Assembly: GCF_006517625.1 (NCBI RefSeq)
Contig: NZ_VHQI01000001.1
Span: 502,180 to 566,179 of the forward strand
DNA length: 64,000 nt
Direction: 5' to 3'
DNA from: Mixta tenebrionis
GTDB taxonomy: Bacteria; Pseudomonadota; Gammaproteobacteria; Enterobacterales; Enterobacteriaceae
The position numbers and the translations under genes were made by a program. The notes below the pieces were generated by a model that made no database searches, was not told the origin of the DNA, and worked only from the letters and a program-made list of their open reading frames with translations. Numbering within the stretch: the first letter of the stretch is position 1; each line of letters opens with the position of its first letter. This document shows, in pieces, positions 21,554-32,493 of the stretch.

Positions 21554-24500
21554 TTACATTTCGTGCGGCGGCGGCGCCAGCACCTCACGGTTGCCGTTAT
21601 GGCCCGGCGGCGAAACGATGCCCTGTACTTCCATCTGTTCGATAATACGCGCAGCGCGGTTATAGCCGATGCGGAACTGCCGCTGCACGCCGGAGATGGA
21701 GGCGCGACGTTTTTCCACCACGAAGGCCACGGCCTGATCGAACAGCGGATCCAGCTCCTCATCGCCATCCATTCCCAGGCTGCCGCCCTCGCCCTCGTCG
21801 CCGGCGGTAATGCTGTCGATATACTGAGGACGCCCGCGCGCTTTCCAGTCCTGCACCACCGCATGTACTTCCTGATCGCGAACAAAGGCGCCATGGACGC
21901 GCACCGGAATCGAGGAGTTCGGCGGCATATAGAGCATGTCGCCCATCCCCAGCAGCGACTCAGCGCCGCCCTGATCGAGAATAGTGCGCGAGTCAATTTT
22001 ACTCGATACCGTAAAGGCGATACGCGTAGGAATATTGGCCTTAATCAGGCCAGTGATAACATCTACCGACGGACGCTGCGTCGCCAGCACCAGGTGAATA
22101 CCGGCGGCACGCGCCTTCTGCGCCAGGCGGGCGATCAGCTCTTCAACTTTTTTACCGACCGCCATCATCAGATCGGCGAACTCATCCACCATCACCACGA
22201 TGTAAGGCAGTTTTTCCAGCGTGGGCGGCAGCGTATCCATACTGTCGCCCGGCTTCCAGAACGGATCGGGGATCGGACGTCCCATCGCTTCAGCCTGTTC
22301 GATCTTCTCGTTATAGCCCGCCAGGTTACGTACGCCCAGCGCGGACATCAGCTTATAGCGTCGCTCCATCTCACCGACGCTCCAGCGCAGCGCGTTGGCC
22401 GCATCCTTCATATCGGTCACGACTTCCGTCAGCAGGTGCGGAATGCCTTCATAGACCGACAGCTCCAGCATTTTCGGGTCGATCATGATAAAGCGCACCT
22501 CTTCCGGCGTCGCCTTATACAGCATGCTGATAATCATGGCGTTTACCCCGACCGATTTACCGGAACCGGTAGTACCGGCCACCAGCAGGTGAGGCATTTT
22601 CGCCAAATCGGCCACCACCGGCTGGCCGGCGATATCCTTGCCCAACACCACCGAGAGCGGTGAGGGATTATCACGGAAGCTGGCGCAGTCGAGCACCTCG
22701 CGCAGATAAACGGTTTGGCGGCGCTTGTTCGGCAGCTCCAGGCCAACGTAGGGCTTGCCGGGGATCACCTCTACCACGCGCACGGCGACTGCCGAGAGCG
22801 AACGCGCCAGGTCGCGCGACAGGTTGGAGATGCGCGCGGCCTTAACGCCCGGCGCCAGATCCAGCTCAAAGCGCGTAATAACCGGCCCCGGCGAAATGCC
22901 GACCACCTCGGCCTTAACACGATAGTCCGCCAGCCGCGCCTCAACCAGACGGGCGGTCTGTTCCAGCGCGAACATATCGACCGGTTCTTCTTCTGCCGGC
23001 GGCGAGGTCAACAGATCTAACGTCGGCAGCGGCGTAGTCGGCTTATGCAGCGGCTGCTCGTGACGCATCAGGAAAGGATGGATCAGGCTATCCGCCAGCG
23101 ATTCGCCGGCTTCCGGCGCCTGCGGCTCAGCCGCTGGCGCAAAGGCGGACTGCGGTTCTGCTGGCGCAGAGAACGCGGCCTGCGGCTCAGGTGTAGATGA
23201 GGAGACCGGCTGCGGCGCGTTCTGCCAGCCGGATGGCGAACCAGGAGCAACAACCGGTGCGGCAGGCTGCGGCGCCGCAACCACTTCCGCCTCGCGATAA
23301 TAGTGCGCTTCCGGCTGCTGCGCCGGCTGCTGCCACTGCGCCTCGCTGGCGGGCGTTTCCGGCTCCGGCGGCGCGGCGATGGTGAAAATCGGCTCGCCTG
23401 GGCCTTCATCAACCAGATCTTCCAGCGGGGAAAAATCAAAGACGGCGGCAGGATCCAACGTAAAGCCTGCCGTTTCAGACGGCGTATTATCCGGTGGCGC
23501 CTGATGCTGCCAGGTTAATTCCGGTCGGGTCGGCTGCGTATAGCGCGGCTGGTTTTCCGGCTGAACGGCCTGCAGCGGCTGCGTTATCGTCTGTGATAAG
23601 GCAGTTTCAGCCTGTTCCGTCTGCGCGTAGCGCTGCTGCTGCTGCTGCGCGAACTGCTGCGCCAGCGCCTCTTGCTGTCGGGCGTTATCTTCCTCTTCGC
23701 TGACGTAATCCTGCCCGTAGCGCGCATTTTGCTGCGCCATAAAAGCATCGCGCAGCTGAGATTCATCCTGCACGGCGGCCTGCTCATCATCCTGCGGCGC
23801 GTTCGCCTGCTGCTGCGCCTGCTGTTTAGCTTTCTCTTCCGCCTGGCGCTGCGACGGCAGCTTAATGCCCCAGGAGGCCAGCTCGCGGCGCGTCGGCAGC
23901 TTGACCGGCTTCGGACGCGGCAGCTCAGGACCGATGCCCTGTTTAATCTGCGGATTATTTTCTTCCGGCGCGCTGGCTGGCATAAAGGGGGAAGCCGGCG
24001 GTGAAACGGCAGCGGAAGCAACGGCCGCTGCGGCCGCGGCATCCGCTTGCGGCGCTGAGGCGGCGGCATCCTGCCAGTTGCCCATCTGCGGCCCCTCATC
24101 CCCGGCGGACGGCGTAAAGGCGTCGCTTGCCTGCTGCGGTACTTCAAAGCGGTAAAGCGGCGGCGCAACGCCGTCAGCCGAAGCCGACTGTTGATTTGCC
24201 TGAGACGCACTCGGCGCGGAAGCTGGCTGTAACGCCTCGCCCTGCTGGCTGTCCGCAGAACGGGCATCATGCTGTGCGGCCGTTGGCTGCGGCTGAGCCG
24301 CCGGCATTTGCCCGACGGCGGATGGAGCGGCCGTTGGCTGGGCCTGAGCGGTCACTGCCGGTGGCGGCGCAATATCGCTGTGTGGAATCGACGTTACGCT
24401 CTTTTCACCATCTGGCGCATAAGCCAGCAGCGGATCCTCTGCTATTTCATCCTCTTCCCGCGGCTTACGCGGCGAAGACAGCAGCACATCCTCGTCATCC

Positions 24501-25186
24501 AGCCGCGTCGCGCGTTTAATTTTCGGCGCCGGAGCCGGTTCATCATCGTCATACCAGGCTTCGTCGGCACGCGAGCGGTTGCTGGCAAAGGTCAGCACGC
24601 CCATAACCACCGCACCGATCTTTTCCGCAATCGTCAGCCAGGACCAGCCGGTATATAGCGTCAGCCCGGCGGCCCAGATGCAGAGCAGCGCCAGGGTTCC
24701 GCCGGCGCCGTTCAGCCAGGGGCCCATCGCGTTGCTGACCAGGCTGCCAATTACGCCGCCGGAGGCGAAATACCAGATATCATCAGCGTTGAGCGCCGCC
24801 AGGCCGCAGGTGGTCACCACCAGCGCCAGCACGCCGATCAGCCGCAGGCCGACGGCAAAATAATCGATATAATCTTCGCGATCGCGCTGACGGAAAGTGA
24901 TCCAGCACAGTCCAAGAATCACCGGAGGAATGGCATAGGCCATCACGCCAAAAATAAACAGTAACGTATCGGCCAGCCAGGCGCCGACGCTGCCGCCCAG
25001 ATTATGGATAGGTTCATGCCAGGCGGTCTGCGACCAGCTGGGATCGGAAGGATTAAAACTGACCAGCGCCACCATCAGATAGACGGCAAACAGCGCCACA
25101 AGAATCAGCAGCGCCTCGAGCAGGCGACGACCGCTACTCAGCGGCTTAAGAGACACATCTTTATCTTCTGTATATTCCTGGCTCAA
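21554..25186 (-). CDS. ftsK: DNA translocase FtsK
   Basis: 1210-residue divisome protein that anchors at the septum and pumps DNA toward dif sites, activating XerCD. Four or five membrane helices occupy residues 1-190. A low-complexity linker rich in Q, A, P and E covers about 230-720. The RecA-like motor follows, with Walker [12 protein letters not shown] near 875 and [12 protein letters not shown] as Walker B. The C-terminal gamma winged helix contains [19 protein letters not shown], which reads KOPS. E. coli FtsK has 1329 residues; the difference is essentially in the linker, while both ends are conserved. A LexA-type box lies upstream. Confidence 0.97.
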   Translation of the reverse strand: MSQEYTEDKDVSLKPLSSGRRLLEALLILVALFAVYLMVALVSFNPSDPSWSQTAWHEPIHNLGGSVGAWLADTLLFIFGVMAYAIPPVILGLCWITFRQRDREDYIDYFAVGLRLIGVLALVVTTCGLAALNADDIWYFASGGVIGSLVSNAMGPWLNGAGGTLALLCIWAAGLTLYTGWSWLTIAEKIGAVVMGVLTFASNRSRADEAWYDDDEPAPAPKIKRATRLDDEDVLLSSPRKPREEDEIAEDPLLAYAPDGEKSVTSIPHSDIAPPPAVTAQAQPTAAPSAVGQMPAAQPQPTAAQHDARSADSQQGEALQPASAPSASQANQQSASADGVAPPLYRFEVPQQASDAFTPSAGDEGPQMGNWQDAAASAPQADAAAAAAVASAAVSPPASPFMPASAPEENNPQIKQGIGPELPRPKPVKLPTRRELASWGIKLPSQRQAEEKAKQQAQQQANAPQDDEQAAVQDESQLRDAFMAQQNARYGQDYVSEEEDNARQQEALAQQFAQQQQQRYAQTEQAETALSQTITQPLQAVQPENQPRYTQPTRPELTWQHQAPPDNTPSETAGFTLDPAAVFDFSPLEDLVDEGPGEPIFTIAAPPEPETPASEAQWQQPAQQPEAHYYREAEVVAAPQPAAPVVAPGSPSGWQNAPQPVSSSTPEPQAAFSAPAEPQSAFAPAAEPQAPEAGESLADSLIHPFLMRHEQPLHKPTTPLPTLDLLTSPPAEEEPVDMFALEQTARLVEARLADYRVKAEVVGISPGPVITRFELDLAPGVKAARISNLSRDLARSLSAVAVRVVEVIPGKPYVGLELPNKRRQTVYLREVLDCASFRDNPSPLSVVLGKDIAGQPVVADLAKMPHLLVAGTTGSGKSVGVNAMIISMLYKATPEEVRFIMIDPKMLELSVYEGIPHLLTEVVTDMKDAANALRWSVGEMERRYKLMSALGVRNLAGYNEKIEQAEAMGRPIPDPFWKPGDSMDTLPPTLEKLPYIVVMVDEFADLMMAVGKKVEELIARLAQKARAAGIHLVLATQRPSVDVITGLIKANIPTRIAFTVSSKIDSRTILDQGGAESLLGMGDMLYMPPNSSIPVRVHGAFVRDQEVHAVVQDWKARGRPQYIDSITAGDEGEGGSLGMDGDEELDPLFDQAVAFVVEKRRASISGVQRQFRIGYNRAARIIEQMEVQGIVSPPGHNGNREVLAPPPHEM

Positions 25187-25248
25187 GAGAACTCTCCAGG
25201 TGCCTGTAAACTATGAAGGAAACAGCGCCGGGTTAACCGACGCTGTGC

Positions 25249-25264
25249 CTGTATGAATTCACAG
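25249..25264 (-). promoter_or_regulatory. LexA-type (SOS) box upstream of ftsK
   Basis: CTGT-ATGAATTC-ACAG, a full CTGT-N8-ACAG core extended by one pair on each side (CCTGT/ACAGG), 63 bp upstream of the ftsK start codon. In E. coli one ftsK promoter (dinH) is SOS-regulated by LexA. The site and its position fit the same control here; binding is inferred. Confidence 0.7.
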
Positions 25265-25304
25265 GAGTGTACCGAATACCACCAGGTTTTGCACCTGCCC
25301 TGTG

Positions 25305-25799
25305 TTATCGCGTTTTAATCACCAGCCGGTTGCTCTGTTTCACCTCTTCCATCACTACGTAGGTGCGCGTATCGTTAACGCCCGGCAGACGCAGCAGGGT
25401 TTCGCCTAACAGCTTACGATAGGCGGACATATCGGGCACGCGCGTTTTCAGCAGGTAGTCGAAATCGCCGGAAACGAGGTGACACTCTTGAGTTTCCTCA
25501 AGTTTTTGCACTGCGGCGTTAAATTGTTCAAACACGTCGGGCGCGCCGCGATTCAGAGTAATCTCAACGAAAACCAGCAGGGATGCGTCAAGATAATGGG
25601 GGTTGAGTAACGCAGTGTAGCCGAGAATAAAGCCCTGACGTTCCAGGCGGCGTACACGTTCGAGGCACGGCGTAGGCGATAGCCCAACGCGTTTGGAAAG
25701 TTCAACGTTAGAAATACGACCATCTTTCTGTAGCTCGTTCAGAATATTTCTGTCGATTCTGTCGAGGTCTTTTCCGGGGCGTTTTTTATTATCTACCAT
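25305..25799 (-). CDS. lrp: Leucine-responsive regulatory protein
   Basis: 164-residue AsnC/Lrp-family global regulator of amino acid metabolism and transport. The helix-turn-helix is within residues 10-60 (RISNVELSKRVGLSPTPCLERVRRLE), followed by the RAM effector-binding domain. It is almost identical to E. coli Lrp, with only a few substitutions. It is divergent from trxB across more than 500 bp, as in E. coli, where lrp has a long leader and is autoregulated. Confidence 0.99.
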   Translation of the reverse strand: MVDNKKRPGKDLDRIDRNILNELQKDGRISNVELSKRVGLSPTPCLERVRRLERQGFILGYTALLNPHYLDASLLVFVEITLNRGAPDVFEQFNAAVQKLEETQECHLVSGDFDYLLKTRVPDMSAYRKLLGETLLRLPGVNDTRTYVVMEEVKQSNRLVIKTR

Positions 25800-27291
<1,492 letters not shown>

Positions 27292-27321
27292 CTTGTTAAT
27301 TAACTGATCTTATTTTCCGTG

Positions 27322-27348
27322 GGCGACTGTACAACAGTCGCCTTTTTT
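27322..27348 (+). terminator. Intrinsic terminator after trxB
   Basis: GGCGACTGT (27322-27330) and ACAGTCGCC (27334-27342) form a 9-bp stem with a 3-nt loop and a run of six T, 30 bp after the trxB stop. Confidence 0.92.
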
Positions 27349-27435
27349 CTTGCCGCCATGCTACATTGCCTGCGCCTCCGCTGGCCTGCACCTGCTGCAT
27401 CGACCAGCCTGTTTTTTATAATGAAACGGCCTCGC

Positions 27436-29205
27436 ATGGAAAAAAAACGTCAACAACAACTTACCCGCTGGCTGCGTCAACAGCGGATACATGCTCGCCC
27501 CTGGACTACGGTTTCTACGCTGCTGGGTCTGGCCAGCGCCCTGCTGATTATCGCTCAGGCCTGGCTGCTGGCGACGCTGATGGATCGGTTAATTATGGCG
27601 CAGCAGCCGCGTGCGCAGTGGCTGCCCGCCATGCTGTTGCTGCTGCTCTGCTTTGCCGCCCGCGCCCTGCTCGGCTGGCTGCGCGAGCAGGCCGGCTACC
27701 GCTCCGGCGAGAAGATTCGCCGCGCGCTGCGCAAGCAGGTGCTCGATCGTCTGCAGCAGCTGGGGCCGGCCTGGATTCAGGGCAAACCTGCCGGCAGCTG
27801 GGCCACGCTGCTGCTGGAGCAAACAGAAGAGATGCAGGATTATTATGCCCGCTATCTGCCGCAGATGAGCCTGGCGGCGCTGGTGCCGGCACTGATCCTG
27901 CTGGTTATTTTTCCGGTAAACTGGGCCGCCGGTATCATTCTGCTGGTTACCGCCCCGCTGATCCCGCTGTTTATGGCGCTGGTCGGTATGGGCGCCGCCG
28001 ATGCGAACCGTCGCAACTTTCAGGCCCTGGCGCGCCTTAGCGGCGATTTTCTCGATCGGCTGCGCGGGCTGGATACGCTGCGCCTGTTCCATCGCGGTAC
28101 GGCGGAAACCCAGGCCATTGCCGCCGCTACTGAAGATTTTCGCCAGCGCACGATGGAAGTGCTGCGTCTGGCGTTTCTTTCCTCGGCGCTGCTGGAATTT
28201 TTCGCCTCGGTCTCTATTGCTATCGTCGCCGTTTACTTCGGCTTCTCCTATCTTGGCGAACTCGATTTTGGTCATTACGGCGCGTCCGTTACGCTGTTTG
28301 CCGGTTTCCTGGCATTGATTCTGGCGCCGGAATTTTTCCAGCCGCTGCGCGATCTCGGCGCCTTTTACCATGCCAAAGCGCAGGCGATCGGCGCAGCCGA
28401 CGCGTTACACCATTTTCTTAGCGCGCATCAGCCTCCCCGGCCGGCGGATCAACAACAGCTATTACCAGGCGATGTGCCGCTGCATATCGAGGCGCGCCAG
28501 CTTAAGATTATGGCGCCGGACGGCGCCACGCTGGCCGGACCGCTCGATTTTACGCTGCTGCCGGGACGCCGTATCGCGCTGGTCGGCCAGAGCGGCGCGG
28601 GTAAAAGCTCTTTAATCAACGTACTGCTCGGCTTTCTCCCCTACCAGGGATCGCTGTTAATTAACGGCGTTGAGCTGCGCGATCTGCAGCGCGCCAGCTG
28701 GCATCAGGCGCTTGCCTGGGTGGGGCAAAATCCTCAGCTGCCGCAGGCGACGGTGCGGGAGAATATTCTCAACGGTCGGGCGGTGTCCGACGCGCATTTA
28801 GCGCAGCTGCTGCAGCTGGCTGGGGTGGATGAGTTTATCGCCCGACTGCCGCAGGGGCTGGAGAGTGCAATCGGCGATCAAAACGGCGGTCTGTCGCAGG
28901 GCCAGGCGCAGCGTATCGCCGTCGCGCGGGCGCTGCTGAAACCCTGCCAGCTGCTGCTGCTTGACGAACCGGCCGCCAGCCTTGATGCCAACAGCGAACA
29001 GCACGTTATGCGCGCGCTGCTGGCCGCCTCACAACGGCAGACCACGCTGCTGGTGACCCATCAGCTGCACGATCTGGCGCAGTGGGATGAAATCTGGGTA
29101 ATGCGCGATGGACAAATAATACAGCGCGGCGCCTGGCAGCAGCTGGCCCGACAGCCGGGACCTTTTGCCGCTCTGCTCGCTCACCGTCAGGGAGAACCGG
29201 CATAA
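27436..29205 (+). CDS. cydD: Heterodimeric ABC transporter subunit CydD
   Basis: 589-residue ABC exporter half (E. coli 588). CydDC is required for assembly of cytochrome bd; it was described as a cysteine/glutathione exporter, and later structural work argues for heme transport. Six membrane helices occupy about 1-320, and the ATPase domain has GQSGAGKSS (Walker A) and LLLLDEPAASLD (Walker B). The ABC signature reads LSQGQAQ, like the E. coli LSVGQAQ. I place the start at 27436 (MEKKRQQQLTRWL). An in-frame ATG at 27421 is an alternative; it overlaps a TATAAT hexamer (27417-27422). No strong ribosome-binding site is visible. The stop overlaps the cydC start as ATAATG. Confidence 0.93.
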   Translation: MEKKRQQQLTRWLRQQRIHARPWTTVSTLLGLASALLIIAQAWLLATLMDRLIMAQQPRAQWLPAMLLLLLCFAARALLGWLREQAGYRSGEKIRRALRKQVLDRLQQLGPAWIQGKPAGSWATLLLEQTEEMQDYYARYLPQMSLAALVPALILLVIFPVNWAAGIILLVTAPLIPLFMALVGMGAADANRRNFQALARLSGDFLDRLRGLDTLRLFHRGTAETQAIAAATEDFRQRTMEVLRLAFLSSALLEFFASVSIAIVAVYFGFSYLGELDFGHYGASVTLFAGFLALILAPEFFQPLRDLGAFYHAKAQAIGAADALHHFLSAHQPPRPADQQQLLPGDVPLHIEARQLKIMAPDGATLAGPLDFTLLPGRRIALVGQSGAGKSSLINVLLGFLPYQGSLLINGVELRDLQRASWHQALAWVGQNPQLPQATVRENILNGRAVSDAHLAQLLQLAGVDEFIARLPQGLESAIGDQNGGLSQGQAQRIAVARALLKPCQLLLLDEPAASLDANSEQHVMRALLAASQRQTTLLVTHQLHDLAQWDEIWVMRDGQIIQRGAWQQLARQPGPFAALLAHRQGEPA

Positions 29206-30935
29206 TGGCGATTCTGCGACCCTTCCTGCGGCTCTACCGCCGCCATTTCTGGCGCCTGACGCTCGGCGTGCTGTTGGCGATCCTCACGCTGTTAGCCAGC
29301 ACCGGCCTGTTAACCCTGTCAGGCTGGTTTCTTGCCGCCGCCTCGCTGGTGGGCGGCGCGGGCCTTTACAGCTTTAACTATATGCTTCCCGCCGCCGGCG
29401 TGCGCGGCGCGGCGATTATCCGCACCGTGGCGCGCTACTTTGAACGGCTGGTCAGTCATGACGGCACTTTCCGCGTACTGCAGCATCTGCGCGTCTTTAC
29501 CTTTAGCCGTCTGCTGCCGCTGTCGCCTGCGGGCATAGCGCATTTCCGTCAGGGCGATCTGCTTAACCGCTTTGTCGCCGATGTCGATACGCTCGATCAC
29601 CTCTATCTGCGCATTATCTCGCCGTTTACCGGCGCGCTGGCGGTGATTATCGTGGTGACGCTGGGGCTATGCTGGCTCGATATTACGCTGACGCTGACGC
29701 TGGGCGCGATTATGCTGCTTACGCTGCTGCTGCTGCCGCCGCTCTTTTACCGTATCGGCCGCCCCGCTGGCGCAGCCATGACGCTTCAGCGCGCGCGCTA
29801 TCGTCAGCAGCTAACCCGCTGGCTACAGGCGCAGGCTGAATTATCGCTTTACGGCAGTCTCGAAAACAGCCGTCAACAGCTGAATGAGATTGAAGCCGGC
29901 TGGCAGCAGGCGCAGCGGCGTCAGGCCAGCCTGACGGGGCTTTCCCAGTCATTACTGCTGCTGATTAGCGGCGCAACGGTAACGCTGATACTCTGGCTGA
30001 GCGCAGGCGGCGTCGGCGAGTGGCAGCCGCCCGGCGCGCTGCTGGCGCTGTTCGTCTTTTGTTCGCTGGCGGCGTTTGAAGCGCTGGCGCCGGTAGGGAG
30101 CGCATTTTTACACCTTGGTCAGGTTTTCGCCTCCGCCGCCCGCATCCAGCAGGTTCTTGCCCAGCGGCCCGCCGTGCGCTTTCCACAGCAGGAACAGGCA
30201 ACGAGCGGCGACGGCGCGCTGCAGCTAAACGAGGTAACCTTCTCCTATCCCAACGCGCTGGCGCCCGCTCTGCAGCGTCTTTCGCTCCGGGTAGAGCCGG
30301 GTGAATCCGTGGCGCTGCTCGGCCCGACGGGCTGCGGCAAAAGCACGCTGTTACAGCTGCTGACGCGCGCCTGGGATCCGCAGCACGGTGAAATCCGCAT
30401 CGCGGATATAGCGCTGACGCAATGGAGCGAGCCTGCGCTGCGCGCTGCGATTGGCGTGGTCAGCCAGCGGGTGCACCTGTTTAACCAGACGCTGCGCGAC
30501 AATTTGCTGCTGGCGGCGGCAGAGAGCAGCGATGCAGCGCTGATTGATGTATTGAAGCAGGTAGGGCTGGAGAAGCTGCTGGCTGACGGCCAGGGCCTTA
30601 ACGCCTGGCTGGGCGAAGGCGGACGCCAGCTTTCCGGCGGCGAGCTGCGGCGGCTGGCTATCGCGCGGGCGCTGCTGCGCAACAGCTCCATCCTGCTGCT
30701 GGATGAGCCGACCGAAGGGCTGGATGCGGAAACGGAACAGCAGATCCTGGCTCTGCTGGCGCGCGTAACCGCTGATAAAACCACCATCATGGTGACCCAC
30801 CGCCTGCAGGGAATAGAGAATTTCGATCGTATTTGCGTTATGGAGCGGGGCGAAATCGTTGAGCAGGGCAAACATGACGAATTAATGGCGAAACGCGGAC
30901 GCTACTGGCATTTTCAGCAGCGCTTTACGCTATAG
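29205..30935 (+). CDS. cydC: Heterodimeric ABC transporter subunit CydC
   Basis: 576-residue partner of CydD (E. coli 573). N-terminal membrane domain with LSGWFLAAASLVGGAGLYSFNY, then an ATPase domain with GPTGCGKST (Walker A), the signature LSGGELRR and LLLDEPTEGLD (Walker B). Its start codon shares a base with the cydD stop, so translation is probably coupled and the two subunits made in equal amounts. aat follows after 33 bp, as in E. coli. Confidence 0.97.
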   Translation: MAILRPFLRLYRRHFWRLTLGVLLAILTLLASTGLLTLSGWFLAAASLVGGAGLYSFNYMLPAAGVRGAAIIRTVARYFERLVSHDGTFRVLQHLRVFTFSRLLPLSPAGIAHFRQGDLLNRFVADVDTLDHLYLRIISPFTGALAVIIVVTLGLCWLDITLTLTLGAIMLLTLLLLPPLFYRIGRPAGAAMTLQRARYRQQLTRWLQAQAELSLYGSLENSRQQLNEIEAGWQQAQRRQASLTGLSQSLLLLISGATVTLILWLSAGGVGEWQPPGALLALFVFCSLAAFEALAPVGSAFLHLGQVFASAARIQQVLAQRPAVRFPQQEQATSGDGALQLNEVTFSYPNALAPALQRLSLRVEPGESVALLGPTGCGKSTLLQLLTRAWDPQHGEIRIADIALTQWSEPALRAAIGVVSQRVHLFNQTLRDNLLLAAAESSDAALIDVLKQVGLEKLLADGQGLNAWLGEGGRQLSGGELRRLAIARALLRNSSILLLDEPTEGLDAETEQQILALLARVTADKTTIMVTHRLQGIENFDRICVMERGEIVEQGKHDELMAKRGRYWHFQQRFTL

Positions 30936-30968
30936 TCATAGTTTTTCAAACTGCGGGGCTTCTCAGAG

Positions 30969-31691
30969 ATGCGATTGATTCAGCTGTCACGCGACTCGCT
31001 CAATTTTCCGCCGCCGGAAATGGCGCTGCGCGAACCCAACGGCCTGCTGGCGATGGGCGGCGATTTAAGTCCGGCGCGCTTGCTTAACGCCTATCACCGC
31101 GGTATTTTCCCGTGGTTTTCGCCGGGCGATCCTATTTTATGGTGGTCGCCCGATCCGCGCGCGGTGCTGCTGCCGGACGCCTTTCATCTCAGCCGCAGCA
31201 TGCAGCGTTTTCATCGCCGTTCGCCCTACCGCGTGACGATGAATCGCGCGTTTGCCGACGTGATTGAGGGCTGCGCCAGCGCGCGTGATGAAGGCACCTG
31301 GATTACGCCGGAGGTCAAACGCGCATGGGGGCGGCTGTATGATGCCGGTCACGCTCATTCGGTTGAGGTATGGTACAACGATGAACTGGTCGGCGGCCTG
31401 TACGGACTGGCGCTGGGGCAAATTTTCTGCGGCGAATCTATGTTCAGCCGGCGGGAAAACGCCTCGAAAACCGCGCTGCTGGTTTTTTGCCAGCACTTTA
31501 AGCGGCACGGCGGGCAGCTTATTGACTGCCAGATTATTAATCCGCATACCGCCTCGCTCGGCGCGCAAGAGATCCCGCGCCTTGACTATTTGCTGGCGCT
31601 CGGCCGGCTGGCGCAGGCGCCGCTCAATGAGGAATGCTGGCGAGCCGATACGCTTTTTAGCGCCGGGCCGATGTTTTACACGCAACCGTGA
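30969..31691 (+). CDS. aat: Leucyl/phenylalanyl-tRNA–protein transferase
   Basis: 240-residue cytosolic enzyme that adds Leu or Phe from tRNA to proteins with N-terminal Lys or Arg, creating type 2 N-degrons. Conserved stretches include [39 protein letters not shown] and [19 protein letters not shown]. coli Aat has 234 residues; the extra ones are at the C-terminus. The context is telling: the adaptor ClpS and unfoldase ClpA, which read and degrade such N-degrons, are encoded a short distance away at 32.5-35.1 kb. Confidence 0.97.
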   Translation: MRLIQLSRDSLNFPPPEMALREPNGLLAMGGDLSPARLLNAYHRGIFPWFSPGDPILWWSPDPRAVLLPDAFHLSRSMQRFHRRSPYRVTMNRAFADVIEGCASARDEGTWITPEVKRAWGRLYDAGHAHSVEVWYNDELVGGLYGLALGQIFCGESMFSRRENASKTALLVFCQHFKRHGGQLIDCQIINPHTASLGAQEIPRLDYLLALGRLAQAPLNEECWRADTLFSAGPMFYTQP

Positions 31692-31698
31692 GGAATAG

Positions 31699-31707
31699 TG
31701 GTATAAT
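31699..31707 (+). promoter_or_regulatory. Extended -10 promoter upstream of infA (distal)
   Basis: TGGTATAAT, a consensus extended -10 (TATAAT at 31702-31707), 8 bp past the aat stop. No good -35 at 16-18 bp, as is common for extended -10 promoters. E. coli infA has two promoters; this is a plausible P1 equivalent with a leader of nearly 290 nt. Confidence 0.6.
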
Positions 31708-31907
31708 AGGCGAGTTTGGTATGTCGTCCGTTTATTGCGCCAGCGCAGCGGAGTTACCGAGCCGGGAATTACCATGCATCTTCAGAACTGTTATTTACGG
31801 CTGGCGCCGCTTAGCAGATTCTTAGCCGCTGTTCCCCCCGCTAGCGTCACTGTCACCAGACGACGAAGGTTATGCCTGCATGCTGCGCTACAGGTGCATG
31901 TAGGCGT

Positions 31908-31916
31908 TGGTATAAT
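31908..31916 (+). promoter_or_regulatory. Extended -10 promoter upstream of infA (proximal)
   Basis: A second TGGTATAAT (TATAAT at 31911-31916), 82 bp before the infA start. It sits in a small palindrome TTGGT-ATAATA-ACCAA (31907-31922). Likely the P2 equivalent. The 306-bp aat–infA interval otherwise holds no gene. Confidence 0.65.
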
Positions 31917-31937
31917 AACCAACTATTCTTTACATAA

Positions 31938-32216
<279 letters not shown>

Positions 32217-32259
32217 TAACGTTTTGCGTTGAGGTGCAGGCTAACGCCTGTCTGCTAAC

Positions 32260-32283
32260 AAGGCCGGATAATCCGGCCTTTCG
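32260..32283 (+). terminator. Hairpin terminator after infA
   Basis: AAGGCCGGA (32260-32268) and TCCGGCCTT (32272-32280) form a strong stem 43 bp after the infA stop, with only a short T-stretch following. A similar but better terminator lies 140 bp further on. Confidence 0.7.
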
Positions 32284-32344
32284 CGTTTTCAGCGCTCCCC
32301 GCGCGACAACCCCTCTGCATAACAGGCGGCGTTATATTAGCGTG

Positions 32345-32430
32345 TGACAGGCAGCGCCCATAGTAAGGGCTATCGCCAGCGGTAGTAGCTTAAAGTTGTA
32401 ATGAAAAAGGCCGGTTTATCCGGCCTTTTT
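32345..32430 (+). ncRNA. Possible small transcript in the infA–clpA gap (weak)
   Basis: Between two near-identical hairpins is a 120-bp stretch in the place where E. coli carries the serW tRNA; no tRNA-Ser features (such as the T-loop GGTTCGAATCC) are present. TATATT at 32333-32338 could act as a -10, giving a transcript of about 85 nt ending at the strong terminator 32404-32430. There is no convincing -35. This is a guess from layout only. Confidence 0.2.
32404..32430. terminator. Bidirectional terminator between infA and clpA
   Basis: AAAAAGGCCGG (32404-32414) and CCGGCCTTTTT (32420-32430) form an 11-bp perfect stem with a 5-nt loop and U-tracts on both transcripts. It serves clpA from the minus strand (63 bp past its stop) and anything read through from infA. 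Confidence 0.88.
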
Positions 32431-32493
32431 TACTGGCGCCCCTTGACGACCTGGCGCGCCGTACCTGCGGTTTTACTGGCGCACTTTAACGAA

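Noticed and set aside
21512-22663. 383-codon frame antisense to the FtsK motor domain
   Set aside because: Arg/His-rich shadow frame with no support.
22960-24560. Repeat array in the ftsK linker (CTGCTG-type runs)
   Set aside because: Codon-level Gln/Ala repetition inside a reading frame, not a DNA repeat element or CRISPR.
32281-32404. tRNA-Ser at the E. coli serW position
   Set aside because: No acceptor stem, T-loop or CCA-type end could be found.
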